Positions 1-9,678 are shown, counted from the first letter of the stretch. The stretch is 18,788 nucleotides of DNA from Discostella pseudostelligera (GCA_036940085.1 JALLBK010001163.1:1-18788); one strand, 5' to 3'. Notes: generated by a model not told the origin, from the sequence alone. A program made the numbers and translations.

Positions 1-2
1 TC

Positions 3-1745
3 CAGCTAAAGAACACTACCAACAACGACGACGACGATAATGCCTCACGTGCCCGACTATACAAGGCAGAAGCCTACGAGGCAAAAATTCGTATAGCATC
101 CCAAGAACAACGAATACAAGAATTGCAAGCAGAAATTGAGGAGATGCGCTTGTTTCAGAAGGAAGAGTGTGAGAGTAAGGATAACACGCATGCAATTACT
201 GAAGGACAAGAGAAGATTATTTGCAAGGATGATGCAGAATTGATTGAGGCCTTGGCGGAAGAATTGGAAACAATGGAAAAGGATATGAATGCAGCACAAG
301 CGAGGGTGGCAGAGCTGGAGCAGGAACTTCGTGAATTGAGGTTAAAGTCGGAGGACTATGAGGCAAGCATGATGGAATCTGCGTCTCCATCATACCTGAA
401 GGAGGTGGAATTGAAGAAACAATTGGAACTCCAGCAACAAGAACTAATAAATGCCAAGAATGATGCAAGGGAAGGAATTGCCATAGTGAAAGACCTGCAT
501 GGTGCACTTCGATTGGCACGTGCGGAACGAGATGAGGCTCGATCCAACCTGTCAACTCTACGTTCTGAAATGGAGCAATATCAGAAGATTGGTGATGCCA
601 CCGAACAATCGGCAGTGGTACGTGAATTAGAGGCGGCACTGAAGTCAACGCGAAATGAGCGAGATGAGGCTTTGTTAGAGTTGTCATCCTTGTTTGAGGA
701 AGTGAACAGCCTGCGAGAATGCTCTACCGTTTGCGAAAAGCTTGAGCAATCGAACAAAAGTCTACAAACTGAACTTGAGAAACTCCAGAATCAATCGGGG
801 TCAGATTTGCATGAGGCGATTGTAGAAGCACGTGAGCGGGAAGCAAAGATGAAACAAGAATACAACAAGCTCTTGGAGGAATCGAAGCAAATGGAGTCTG
901 CCCTCGAGGAAATTGTCCACAAGTTTGAGGAACAGAGAAATGAATTAGCTATGAAAACTGCTGCCATTGAAGAGCTGCAAGATTTGCATGTAACCAATAT
1001 TGCTGACCTAAACAAGGAACATGCCAATGAAATGGAAACGATGCGATTATGTCATGAAGATGCAATCCAAAGTCTTGAGACACGGCATGCACAAGAGCTC
1101 CAGAAACAAAATGAACTCCTACAATCTCGTGAAAGCGACTGGGGAGCGCAGATGAGTCTTCTGCAGGATGAGCTCATAAACTCGGAAACGATTGTTAACG
1201 AGTATGAAGATATTGAAACGAGTGATCGAATTGAAATTGAGAAGCTCAAGAATGAATTGAAAGAAATGAAAACAATCGCGAACAATATGGATCTGGATAG
1301 GCCGCATGACGAGTTAGTGGCAGGCTTGAAATTGGAGAATGCCGAACTTCATCGACAGCTTGAAGATCACAAGCAAATGGTATCGGAGTTGGAAGCAAGC
1401 AAGTCAGTCTTGGATGATAAGAAAATGCTTCAAAAGGACGAACAAGTAATGCAGACAGAAACTTCTTCTACTCAGGACGAGTCGGAAGCGGAAGCAACAA
1501 CTTCATCATCTATGAGGGACGAGTCATCGATTCACTCAGGTCAATTGTCTCGTATAGAACAACTCGAGCGTGAGTTGGCAAGATCGAAGAAGGCAAATGC
1601 GAGTCTCGAAGACGCTTTGAGAGATATGCAAGTTGCCCTCGTGGCAGTATCGAGTCGCAAGTCATCGCCGTCAAAGAAAGAAATCGAAGATGATGCATTA
1701 AGGGAGTATTGTGCTCAGCGCTTTCTTGGGAATCATTCCACGTAA
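3..1745 (+). CDS. Long coiled-coil protein, C-terminal part (5' end outside window)
   Basis: The reading frame is open from the first complete codon at position 3 to the TAA at 1743-1745, giving about 580 residues with no stop, so the gene starts before the window. No ATG near the edge looks like a genuine start. Almost the whole product is charged Glu/Lys/Arg/Gln with Leu in heptad-like spacing (for example around RVAELEQELRELRL), typical of a long rod-like coiled coil. A Ser/Thr/Glu-rich break near positions 1450-1540 separates the rod from a last short helix and a basic SSPSKKE segment. Two stretches 44 residues apart share the core ERDEA and flanking hydrophobic positions, suggesting an internal duplication. 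No motor, kinase or membrane domain is visible. It could be the tail of a kinesin, a golgin or a centrosomal/spindle protein, but the family cannot be assigned from this part. Its 3' end converges on the FEA1-like gene, with 109 bp between the stop codons. Confidence 0.8.
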   Translation, partial: QLKNTTNNDDDDNASRARLYKAEAYEAKIRIASQEQRIQELQAEIEEMRLFQKEECESKDNTHAITEGQEKIICKDDAELIEALAEELETMEKDMNAAQARVAELEQELRELRLKSEDYEASMMESASPSYLKEVELKKQLELQQQELINAKNDAREGIAIVKDLHGALRLARAERDEARSNLSTLRSEMEQYQKIGDATEQSAVVRELEAALKSTRNERDEALLELSSLFEEVNSLRECSTVCEKLEQSNKSLQTELEKLQNQSGSDLHEAIVEAREREAKMKQEYNKLLEESKQMESALEEIVHKFEEQRNELAMKTAAIEELQDLHVTNIADLNKEHANEMETMRLCHEDAIQSLETRHAQELQKQNELLQSRESDWGAQMSLLQDELINSETIVNEYEDIETSDRIEIEKLKNELKEMKTIANNMDLDRPHDELVAGLKLENAELHRQLEDHKQMVSELEASKSVLDDKKMLQKDEQVMQTETSSTQDESEAEATTSSSMRDESSIHSGQLSRIEQLERELARSKKANASLEDALRDMQVALVAVSSRKSSPSKKEIEDDALREYCAQRFLGNHST

Positions 1746-1854
1746 AATTCATAACCATCACGAGAGTAGAGTAGTTGATAAACTTGTTGATTCATTATTT
1801 ACATCGAGGTAAAGACAGTTTTCCTAACCCCCGCTCTCTAGAGAGATAGACTTC

Positions 1855-4432
1855 CTAGGCCAAAACGAATGACGAAATGGCTGAGATGATTACAATGAAT
1901 GTAGCGCCTAGCCTCCAGGACATCGTGGATGCTGCGTTACTCGCATTAACCTTCTTGTACTGTTCGCACGGATCAATTCCCTCGGCCTGGCCAAGATATG
2001 CACAATCATACCCGATGTCATCCATGACTTTGTAAAATGCATTGGCAACCGACTGCGGGCCTAAAGCATCGCTATCATTCGCTACCATCTCCCGGTCAAT
2101 GATTGAGGCGGCATCTTTGTCGTATTTCGATACAATAGGGAGCAATGATTGCGCCGCAGCCATTCCAGATGCCGAATCTTCGTCAGTCGATAAGGGCTCC
2201 TCGTTGCGAATTGCATACCAAATTGCATTTTGTATCATTGGCAAGAGCATTAGGTGCAATGTACGGCTGAGCGTCGTCTCGAAGTTGGCACAATCATTTC
2301 GTTCCAACTGAGTCTGACCCGCGTACAAGAGATCCGTCATCTCATCGTTAATTTTTGCACCAAATTGTTTGTTCTGGGTATTAAACTGTCGAGCACGATT
2401 GGTAGCAAGAGCCCACATCATCATACCATCATTATCCGAACCACTTGGCTTAATTCCCTCCAATGAACCAATGTACAGTGCGGCGAAGGCATCTAAATAC
2501 ATGGTGGCCGGTTCAACGCTCTGCACGTCCTTGCATTCTTTGAGTGCAAGCCCTAACAAACCCATCATGAACTCAGGAATTACCGTGTTACGAATCAACG
2601 ACACAATGTAGGCACGTCGTTGATCATTCTCCGTATCATCGAATGCACCCATAATGGCATTATCTGCAAACAAGGGCCCCTTGAAGTATTGAATGTAATC
2701 ATTGTAGTACGGAGAAAATTGCCGCTGTTCGGTTAATCGAGCCATATCTTGCAATGATGCAATAGAATAGCCGACACTGCTTTCTAAGCTTTCCCCCGCT
2801 CGACCATATTTGTAGTAAAATTGCGCCATTGCATTCTTCGTATCCGACGGAAACTTTAGCAGATGGTCGATGGCGAGAATGTCCAAGTCTACTTTTGAAA
2901 GCTGCATCAAACAACGCATTGCGTGAAAGGGTGAGAGACAACATAAATGACAACCCGTGATGAAAGAAAACAGAAGCTAAATTGAACTTACAGCGCGCAC
3001 ATCCGTCTTCGGAATGAAGCTAGCCAATGGATGACTCGTTTCATACTCAGCACACTCCGCAACCTCGTCTCCGTTGTACGCACCCACATCCTGACAGGAA
3101 AAGCCCAAGCAATCATACGACTGCTGCAATAACTCCAATATCCTCGGGAAATTCTCTGCCTTGTACTGATTATCCAACAAGTACTCTTTTAGCTTCTGAT
3201 GGATCGATGGTGTACATTGTGACAATTGCGGTATCACTGCCATGGAGTACATCCGGACCTTGTGCGCATCCGTCTCCTGTTTCATGCTATGAATCAACAT
3301 TTGCACCATGGGAACATACATTCGCGAAAGAATGTGATTTACCAACCGCCATGCCGACTCGACAGATTCATCACGTTGACAATAGTCCTCCTCGGACATG
3401 AGTCGTTGCAATTGTTGATAGGACTCTCGAATATCCGAATTCACCAATGCCTCACCATTGCTATCGACGGTATCAAATAAATCACCCCCCGCCTGGGCAA
3501 GTTCATACAGCATATCCCCCTGCCAATCTGGCGCCAATGTCTGACCAGCACCCACATACAATGCAATGAAATTATCAAATGATTGCTTTGGATTAATCTT
3601 CCCCGTTTGATCTTCCTCGGGGACATATCCATTCTTCACGGCTACACAATCTTGCAATCCATCCCATAACATGTGCGACGCGTACATGCTCACCACCAGT
3701 ATCGTCGATGCCTGTGCGGCTAAATTCCCATCATCGGAATCAAACAACTCCTCCATAATGTAGGTATCAGCATACCCTCCATGTAAAGCAATCGTATCGG
3801 ATATACTCTGTCCAATATCCGCCATCCCCAACACTTGGAACATGTACGATGGATCCTCTTTAAATACTCCCATACCCTCATCGGCTTCGATTTTGGCCAT
3901 GCGTTGCAATGAGAGAAGATCGTCCATTTCATTCCCATACATGTCATATTGAGGTGAATTTTTACCATTTTCGTAAATTCGTCGTGCGTCGAGATAGTTG
4001 CCTTGGGAGATACTGGCGGCCATGTCGCGTACGTCGTAGGCGATGCGGGCGATGGCATCGACGTTGGTGAGGGTGGTGATGCCCACGTCGAATGTGGTAG
4101 TAGTGGCGGATGTTGTTGTTGTGGACTGTAGGTAGGGATATAGACGACGACAACAACGACGACGATGATGATGAGAGTGATACGTACGGATAGGCACAAG
4201 AGAGATGAGAGTTGAGATGATAAGATGATGGTTGATGATCGTGCACGGTGCAACAACAAATACTCATGGAGATGGAGACTAATAATGATGCCCTGCCTCT
4301 CTTGGACATTGACATTGTCGAAAGTACACTCACCATGATGTTGTTGTAGCTATTGAAAGTCTCGATTATTTGTGAGATAGGGTGGAACAATTCTCTACTA
4401 TTCAGGATCGCCGCGGACAACGTTATGGTCAT
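1855..4432 (-). CDS. Two-lobed FEA1-like (low-iron-inducible) surface protein, probable GPI anchor
   Basis: Secure exons are 4125-2992 and 2901-1855, joined by a 90-bp intron (2902-2991; GTAAGT...GCAG, phase 0, joining VRA to LSKVD). The product has two related lobes of about 350 residues. Each starts with a VD-led helical segment followed by a SLQxMA(K/R) motif, and later has an ALYxG motif (IALYVGAG in lobe 1, AALYIGSLEG in lobe 2). Each lobe ends with a Cys-containing YDC segment; in lobe 1 this is YDCLGFSCQDVGAY. These motifs match the algal FEA1/H43 family (Pfam Fea1), periplasmic proteins induced by iron deficiency. The C-terminus has a small-residue NASNAAS stretch, a short polar spacer and about 17 hydrophobic residues, as in GPI-anchor signals. 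The first exon is uncertain. ATG 4432 with donor ATG|GTGAGT (intron 4126-4333) keeps phase 0 and was used for the span. Donor ACC|GTGCAC at 4246, reached from an ATG near 4303, also keeps phase and would give a better signal peptide. Iron binding is inferred from the family only. Confidence 0.7.
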
Positions 4433-4852
4433 GGTCGTATCGTACCATCGTCGTAATCGTATGGAGGGCCGGTGGTGGACGGACCCATCAAAAAGTTCAC
4501 TTACGGCGGACAGGCTAATCCATCATATTAGGCAAGAATCTCTAGAGAAAAGAAAAATAGTCTGTCCGTCAAGACTCGCTTCAGGGGTGGTGGTGGATGG
4601 AGGCTTGCTTTTTCCGTTCAGACGACAGCGACAATTTTCTTCCCGCGAGTTTCTCCATATCTTCCTTCCCGCCATTTTCGCCGTACCTTTCTTCGCCACA
4701 ATCTCGCCAACCTTCCCGCCACATCCACCGATTTCGTACCACAACCACAACAACAAAAAATAAACGAGACCCGCCGGCCATGCTGGCCGCCATGTGGCGA
4801 TGACCATGACGCCCGCAGCCGCGGACTTCTCATCCCCTCGGTCTCCAGATTC
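4433..4852. promoter_or_regulatory. Promoter-like gene-free DNA with three E2F-type motifs
   Basis: No convincing gene lies here. On the + strand it holds TTCCCGCG at 4640-4647 and TTCCCGCC at 4666-4673 and 4713-4720, close to the E2F/DP consensus, and further CGCC(A) words. Several ATGs follow at 4780-4808. One reading begins at 4800 with MTMTPAAADF and a Ser-Pro-rich stretch and stays open to the n at 4853, so this could be the promoter and first codons of a cell-cycle gene truncated by the gap. It also lies upstream of the FEA1-like gene on the - strand, so part of it may serve that gene. Function is inferred from motif content alone. Confidence 0.35.
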
Positions 4853-4853
4853 A
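4853..4853. other. Ambiguous base (n), probable contig join
   Basis: A single n interrupts the sequence. The only other n in the window (8844) is flanked by an exact duplicated contig overlap, so single n characters appear to mark joins here. No duplicated flank is visible at 4853, so an unknown amount of DNA may be missing. The open frame that runs through it on the - strand (5563 to 4523) changes from a coiled-coil protein to low-complexity sequence, which supports a discontinuity. Confidence 0.55.
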
Positions 4854-5374
4854 NCTCGGACACTTTTCCAATTATCCCCGGACAAAAGATTTTCGTTGTA
4901 GAAATCAACAAGTAATTGTGAAATTCGTTTCCCCTTACAGCTAATCCTAGGCTTTTTGTCACCATACTGGTGTTGTGGTGGGTCATTTTCCTGTTGTACT
5001 GGGTTTGCTTGATGCGCACCCAGCGATGGTTGTGTTGGATTCACCTTCTGCCTAACATTTCGAGAAGTCTGGGGATCTAATATCGCTTGCATGGTAGAAC
5101 TGCATGTCTTGACAATGTCGAGCTTCCCTCGAACAAGGGCTAACTCAGCCTGTGTTTGGGCGAGCTGTTTGGTCATGCTATTGAGCTGCTCCTGCTGGCT
5201 TTTAATAATGTCGTCGTCCCTCCTTTGGTTGTCTTCGATTAATTGTTGTATCTGAACGTTCATTGTATTGATCATCTCGGTATTCTGAGAAATCGCTGCG
5301 GCAAGCTCACGAAGATCAGGAGATGTTTCATCAGCATGGGATCCAGGAAGGTAGTGCATTCCGTCTTGGCTCAT
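4854..5374 (-). CDS. Short coiled-coil protein, C-terminus lost at the n
   Basis: Reading from the ATG at 5374 (context atcATGa, A at -3) gives about 173 residues to the n. The frame is open upstream to 5563, but that part is His/Arg/Thr-rich low-complexity sequence and looks like leader, so the ATG at 5374 is preferred. Residues about 20-90 form a coiled coil rich in Gln, Asn and Leu (LRELAAAISQ through the MTKQLAQTQAEL region). A Pro/Gln-rich linker follows, then a basic segment leading to SQLLVDFYNENLLSGDNW, which looks like the start of a small folded domain. The frame continues past the n, but its character changes at once, so the natural C-terminus is probably missing. I do not recognise the family. 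A regulatory protein with a C-terminal DNA- or protein-binding domain is one possibility. It is divergent to the sulfotransferase gene. Confidence 0.55.
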
Positions 5375-6005
5375 GATGCTGCTGGTGCTGGTGCGGTAAG
5401 TGTAATAGGGGTGACGGTGACGGCGACGGAGGAGATAGCACGCGCGCGGGCGGTGTATTGTTAACGGAAAAGGATGGAAATGTCGATCGTCGGTATTCGA
5501 TATGACGGCGTGGCGATGATGGTGGTGGGGGGGGCGTCGCTGATCTGCGCTTTGCGACGGCAAAAGTACGGAATACGAAGCTCTAGTAGCAAATACTGCC
5601 GCTGCGGATCGTCATTGTCTACGTTGGACGGGATTGTTGGGTGTTGGGGTGCACCACGGAGACGGACAGACTCTTGAAGCATCTAAATTGGTCTTGCTTT
5701 CTCGAATTCAAATTTTCATTCTGTTCCTCTTCCTACACAACATAATATTATTATGTCGACCAAATTTGAATTTGATCTAATAAATTCAAATTTAATCCAA
5801 TTCATTCAAATATGTCTCGTAAAGTGGCGGGAGCAGTGAGCATGCTGACGTCACTGCCCACCGCTCGATCGTCCAAATCCAAAGTCCAAAGGAGTCCAAA
5901 ATCCAAAATGCAACTATGACGATGATGGCCGGCCATTTCGTATGCACGGTAGATATTCATTGGTAGTGCCCATGACGACGTGATCAGCAGCAGTAGGAAG
6001 AGACT
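5375..6005. promoter_or_regulatory. Divergent upstream region with TGACGTCA, ATTCAAAT repeats and TCCAAA repeats
   Basis: This region separates the short coiled-coil gene (-) from the sulfotransferase (+). Positions 5704-5811 are AT-rich and contain repeated ATTCAAAT / ATTTGAAT words. A perfect CRE-type palindrome TGACGTCA lies at 5846-5853, about 150 bp before the sulfotransferase ATG. Positions 5871-5910 hold five TCCAAA words in close series. CRE-like TGACGT/ACGTCA words are known CO2/cAMP-responsive elements in diatom carbonic anhydrase promoters, so CO2 or cAMP control is possible but is inference. The - strand also has a 73-codon ORF from ATG 5682; without coding character or a convincing splice to the downstream gene, I leave it as leader or non-coding. 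Confidence 0.45.
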
Positions 6006-7218
6006 ATGCGCCGCAATCGTCAGTCTGTAGCCCTATTTCTTCTGCGTTGGCGCAGCAAGTCAATCATTCTGTTTCTTCTGTCGGTATTGAGTCTTTACTA
6101 CTATCTCCATGCGGCCCATGTGGCCAACATGATTAGCATTGCCAATGAAGGAAAAACTCCTGGATTTATTGTGTTGGGAATGCATCGATCCGGAACGTCT
6201 ATGCTATCGGGGCTTCTTGTCGAGGGCTTTGGCTATGACACAGGTGGCGCTGATATGGGAGGAAGCGTACGTCCCAATTTTATCATTCTTTTCTACCCTG
6301 TTCACCGATTATGGATACTCTCAAATTTCATGCGTCCCAATCTAATCCACACTAAAGTATGACAATGAGAAAGGATTTTATGAGCGATGGGATGTGGTAT
6401 TGCAAAATGATGAATTTCTTCGTGCCCAAAACGCTGGGTGGAGCTGGAATGTTCTGGATTTCAACCCCGAACAAGCAAGTGAACAGATAGAAAAGGGCAT
6501 AGTATCATTTAGTGCAGGAAAGAAGGCCTTGAAATTCCTGAACAAACGTCTAAAGATATTGCCATACATCCAAAAAGATCCTCGAATGTGCATTACCTTA
6601 CCAACTTGGTTGCATCAATTGAACGAAAAGCCAGCAATTGTCTTTACATATCGCCACCCACTCGAGGTGGCCATGTCACTGAATCGCCGGGAACAAAATT
6701 ACGAGACAGAGATAACAATCGAGCATGGATTGCTATTGTGGATCACATACAACATGCGAGCACTGCAAAATTCCATGGGACTATGTAGAGTATACTCATC
6801 TAACGAGGCAATTCTCGTAAATCCAAAGAAGGAAGTCGAACGCATAAAGAATGAGTTAGTGACGAAGTGCAATGTCATTCCTCCACCAATACATGAAATA
6901 CCCAAAAAGGTGGTGGACTCATTTGTTGATCCAATGTTGCAACATAACAAACATGATCGTGGGGCCAAAGAGCAGAAATCGCAACAACATGTATTGAAAG
7001 ATTTCGGAGGAGGATGTGTGGCACGAGACTTCAAAAGTGATTATGATGAACGATCAGCAAAGCGGCAGGCGGAAGTTGACATGTATCTGATCGCGATGCG
7101 CGTGTTTTGTGATTTGGAGAGTGGGCACGCCTACAGAGATGGTTATGAGTGGCCAGATTTAGGTCGTCTCTCGAACAAGTTCGCTTCGCCAACACATCGA
7201 CCGCATCCTTCCCGATAA
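6006..7218 (+). CDS. Type II membrane sulfotransferase
   Basis: Two exons, 6006-6266 and 6358-7218, are joined in phase 0 across a 91-bp intron (6267-6357, GTACGT...AAAG), giving 373 residues. Residues about 19-40 form a single hydrophobic segment preceded by basic residues, typical of a Golgi type II signal anchor, so the catalytic part would face the lumen. GMHRSGTSML (residues 58-67) is the 5'-phosphosulfate-binding loop for the sulfate donor PAPS. The splice joins it to YDNEKGFYERWDVV, a segment usual in this superfamily. TYRHPLEVAMSL (about residues 184-195) supplies the Arg and Ser of the 3'-phosphate-binding site. Transfer of sulfate to a glycan or small molecule is expected; the acceptor cannot be read from the sequence. 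The C-terminus after YEWPDL is less family-like. The gene converges on CAF-1 p60, with 139 bp between the stop codons. Confidence 0.85.
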
Positions 7219-7357
7219 TAAATGAATTTGCATCCCGCCAGCAAGAAATGAGCAATCTACTACCTTACGCAACGCACGCGTTATTGGATTACAACACGTA
7301 TATCAAGTGTATGAATGAAAAAGTGTGCACCAGAAAGTATGGCAACAATGCACAAGT

Positions 7358-9678
7358 TCACATCGTTGCAATAGGAGTTGAACTGCCATTCACCTTTTTC
7401 CTCTTCTTAGTAACCAAGATATTGATAGATACTGCCTGCGGCTCGGATGGTGGTTCAACTACCGCATCATCGGATGATCGCTTTTTGTCAATGGATCTGT
7501 CATCCAGAGGATCACCAAATGTCACCTTCTTCTTTTCACTACCCATATCTGATTTAGTAGCAGGGATAGGCTTCTTCCTCGCTATCAATGTGTTTGCAAC
7601 AACATTTGTCCCAGGCTGTTTAGATCCTTCCGGAGCTGCCGCCGGTGGAGCGTCACTCGACTTGCCAACTTCAGTGGGATTATCAATATTCTCAACAATT
7701 TTCACTGCCGGAGCCTCATAAACTTCACCCAACTCACCCTCCATGAAGCTTAAAATACTAATGTACCCATCCGAGCTTGTCACGAACAAGGTCCGTCCAT
7801 CACTAGACCATGCAGCATCCGTCAATCCTGCATAATGCAATCCACGCGCCAATGCCAGTGGTTGGTTGTGGAAGGTATCATAAATGATGACAGAGTCATA
7901 TGTAAGGACAGCGAATAGAGAGCGGTAGGGTAGCTCCGATTTAGTAGTGTTTGGTGGGAGTTGGAATAGGACAGGGTTGGGACGGACCACCACGGAGGGC
8001 TAAAGTAAACATAAATTGAAGTTGGCCATGCATTGAAGTGAGCTGGAGCGAATAAACGATTTTGATGTAGATATCATCCACAAAATTAGTACTCACCTTT
8101 TCGAGTCCAGTCAATACCTTGTAAGGCTGATCAAAGTGATGTCTGGCGAACAAATAGGTAGCGTATGAGCTCTCCGCTAATTTGTCCACGCAATTGCTCG
8201 CCACCGAAGTTGGACTACCGAGTAGGGGTGCACCATCATCCTTCGATGCCTTCCTACCATGCCACAAGGCCGCGGGTACAACGAGGAAGGCTCCATCCGC
8301 AGTGAATGACAATCGTCGGAAGAATGATCCCAAGGTTAATTCATCCGCGAACATGTGATGCCGTTTCACAGAAGGATTGCCGGCTTTGGAGGGTGACGAT
8401 GAATCTTTGGCATTGTTTTGATCCACAGTCGCATCGGGGATGGTGGATGATGTATTACTAGTACTACTAGCTTCGACGGGCTTGTCATTGAGGAATTTCA
8501 ACGTCTTTACCTTGTTCTGGAGCGAAAAGGAAGAATTGGTCAATATTTCCGGTAGAACTTTATTCTGCAAAATGGCCTTTTTGGTCTCGTCTTGTTTCAA
8601 CTGTTGATCCTCCGCGACGGCGCTGTCGGCTTGTTCAATGGAGGACGACGTCTTGTCCACTGTATACTTCGCCAATCCCTCATTGAGAACATTCTCCTTT
8701 ACAGACTTCCGAGAATATACCTTGACCATTCGATCACTTCCCATACTAGCCAAATACACACCTTTGGGATCGTAGGCCACACCCTGAATGTAATGGGTAT
8801 GATCCTTGGTAGATCGGTGGACACTACGCCAATCACCAGCACCNGTAGGCCACACCCTGAATGTAATGGGTATGATCCTTGGTAGATCGGTGGACACTAC
8901 GCCAATCACCAGCACCGCCACTACCGCCAGCAGCACTACCACTAGCATTATTGTAGATTTCCCACACAGTCATCGTGTGATCTAACGAACAAAGTGTAAA
9001 TCGCTTCGAATCGGCACTCCATGCCACATCCATAACATCGTCCGATTGATTGAATAAAATTTTCATGTTTAGGTCCGTCTCCTTCTCTACCGTCGACCAA
9101 AACATCATGGGATTCGTAGTGGCATTATTTGTGGCGGTAGGCAGAGAGTAGACCACCACCACACCTCCATCGCCGGCGGCAACAAGATGCAGTCCCGAGG
9201 GTGAGAATTTCACGGCATTGATACTGCGTTCGTTCGTACCACGGGAGAGGGTGGCGATGTGTTCAATGTGAGTGTGTTCGGAGGAGGTAGTGAGTTGTTG
9301 CTGTTCGGCGGTACAATTCAAGTGGATGTGATTGTTGTTGTTGTCGCCGCTACTACTGCCGGTGGTGGCGTTCTTGAGTTGTTGTGGTTGCACCAGAATA
9401 TGATGCGATGTGCTCTGCGTCTTGTTGTCGTCATTGCCCGCAACACCACCAGTTAGTACTGAGCCAGATGAAGATGATGACGACGATCGTGCCTGACTCT
9501 CAGTAAAGCGTACCTTCCAAAGGTTCACTTCGGCATTCCCCGCAGTGGCCAGCACACCCATCCTGGAATTGATGGAGAGCAACGAGCATGAGAGAATGGG
9601 TCCATTGGCACCGGCGTCCTTTTGACTTTGGGGGTTGATGATTTGATGCCATCGTAGTTGCGGGGTTTCGACCTTCAT
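7358..9678 (-). CDS. CHAF1B: Chromatin assembly factor 1 subunit p60 (WD40; CHAF1B/FAS2/Cac2), frame broken by assembly duplication
   Basis: Middle subunit of CAF-1, which deposits H3-H4 onto newly replicated DNA in the nucleus. The start MKVETPQLRW at 9678 is the family's characteristic N-terminus. WD40 blades are visible, including GVLATAGNAEVNLWK, LHLVAAGDGGVVVVY, FTLCSLDHTMTVWE, GVYLASMGSDRMVKVY and GRTLFVTSSDGYIS. The diagnostic KRHHMFADELTLGSFFRRLS and RPNPVLFQLPP segments are present. Intron 8000-8096 (GTGAGT...TTTAG, phase 0) joins LEK to PSVVV. An exact 72-bp duplication plus n (8772-8916) shifts the frame. Counting one copy only restores about 716 residues, longer than the 559 of human p60, owing to Ser/Asn/Gln-rich insertions (about residues 62-135) and a charged linker. 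The C-terminus carries a basic KKRKK, possibly an NLS or histone-chaperone contact. It is divergent from cenH3, with which it shares its upstream region. Confidence 0.93.
8772..8916. repeat. Exact 72-bp direct duplication flanking an n: assembly artefact
   Basis: Positions 8772-8843 and 8845-8916 are identical over 72 bases and are separated only by the n at 8844. They lie within the CAF-1 p60 WD40 coding region (encoding GDWRSVHRST through YIQGVAY). The extra 73 bases are not a multiple of three and break the frame. Removing one copy plus the n restores a continuous WD40 protein. This is the signature of two overlapping contig ends placed next to each other without merging. Confidence 0.93.

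Noticed and set aside
217..687. 156-codon - strand ORF
   Set aside because: Mirror frame of the coiled-coil coding region; His/Pro/Leu-rich product typical of antisense codon shadow.
3720..4259. 179-codon - strand ORF with a strongly hydrophobic Ile/Val run, considered as the FEA1 signal exon
   Set aside because: This frame has no ATG between its upstream stop and the hydrophobic part (it begins at TTG), and downstream it overlaps the FEA1 exon in the wrong frame.
4523..5563. 346-codon - strand ORF read through the n at 4853
   Set aside because: The protein changes abruptly from a coiled coil to low-complexity sequence at the n, so the continuity is probably accidental.
7149..7721. 190-codon + strand ORF with hydrophobic stretches
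   Set aside because: It runs antisense to the CAF-1 p60 C-terminal exon and overlaps the sulfotransferase end; no family features.
8066..8073. TGTAGATA Pumilio-type word on the + strand
   Set aside because: It lies in the CAF-1 p60 intron and antisense to the transcript, so it is unlikely to be an mRNA site.
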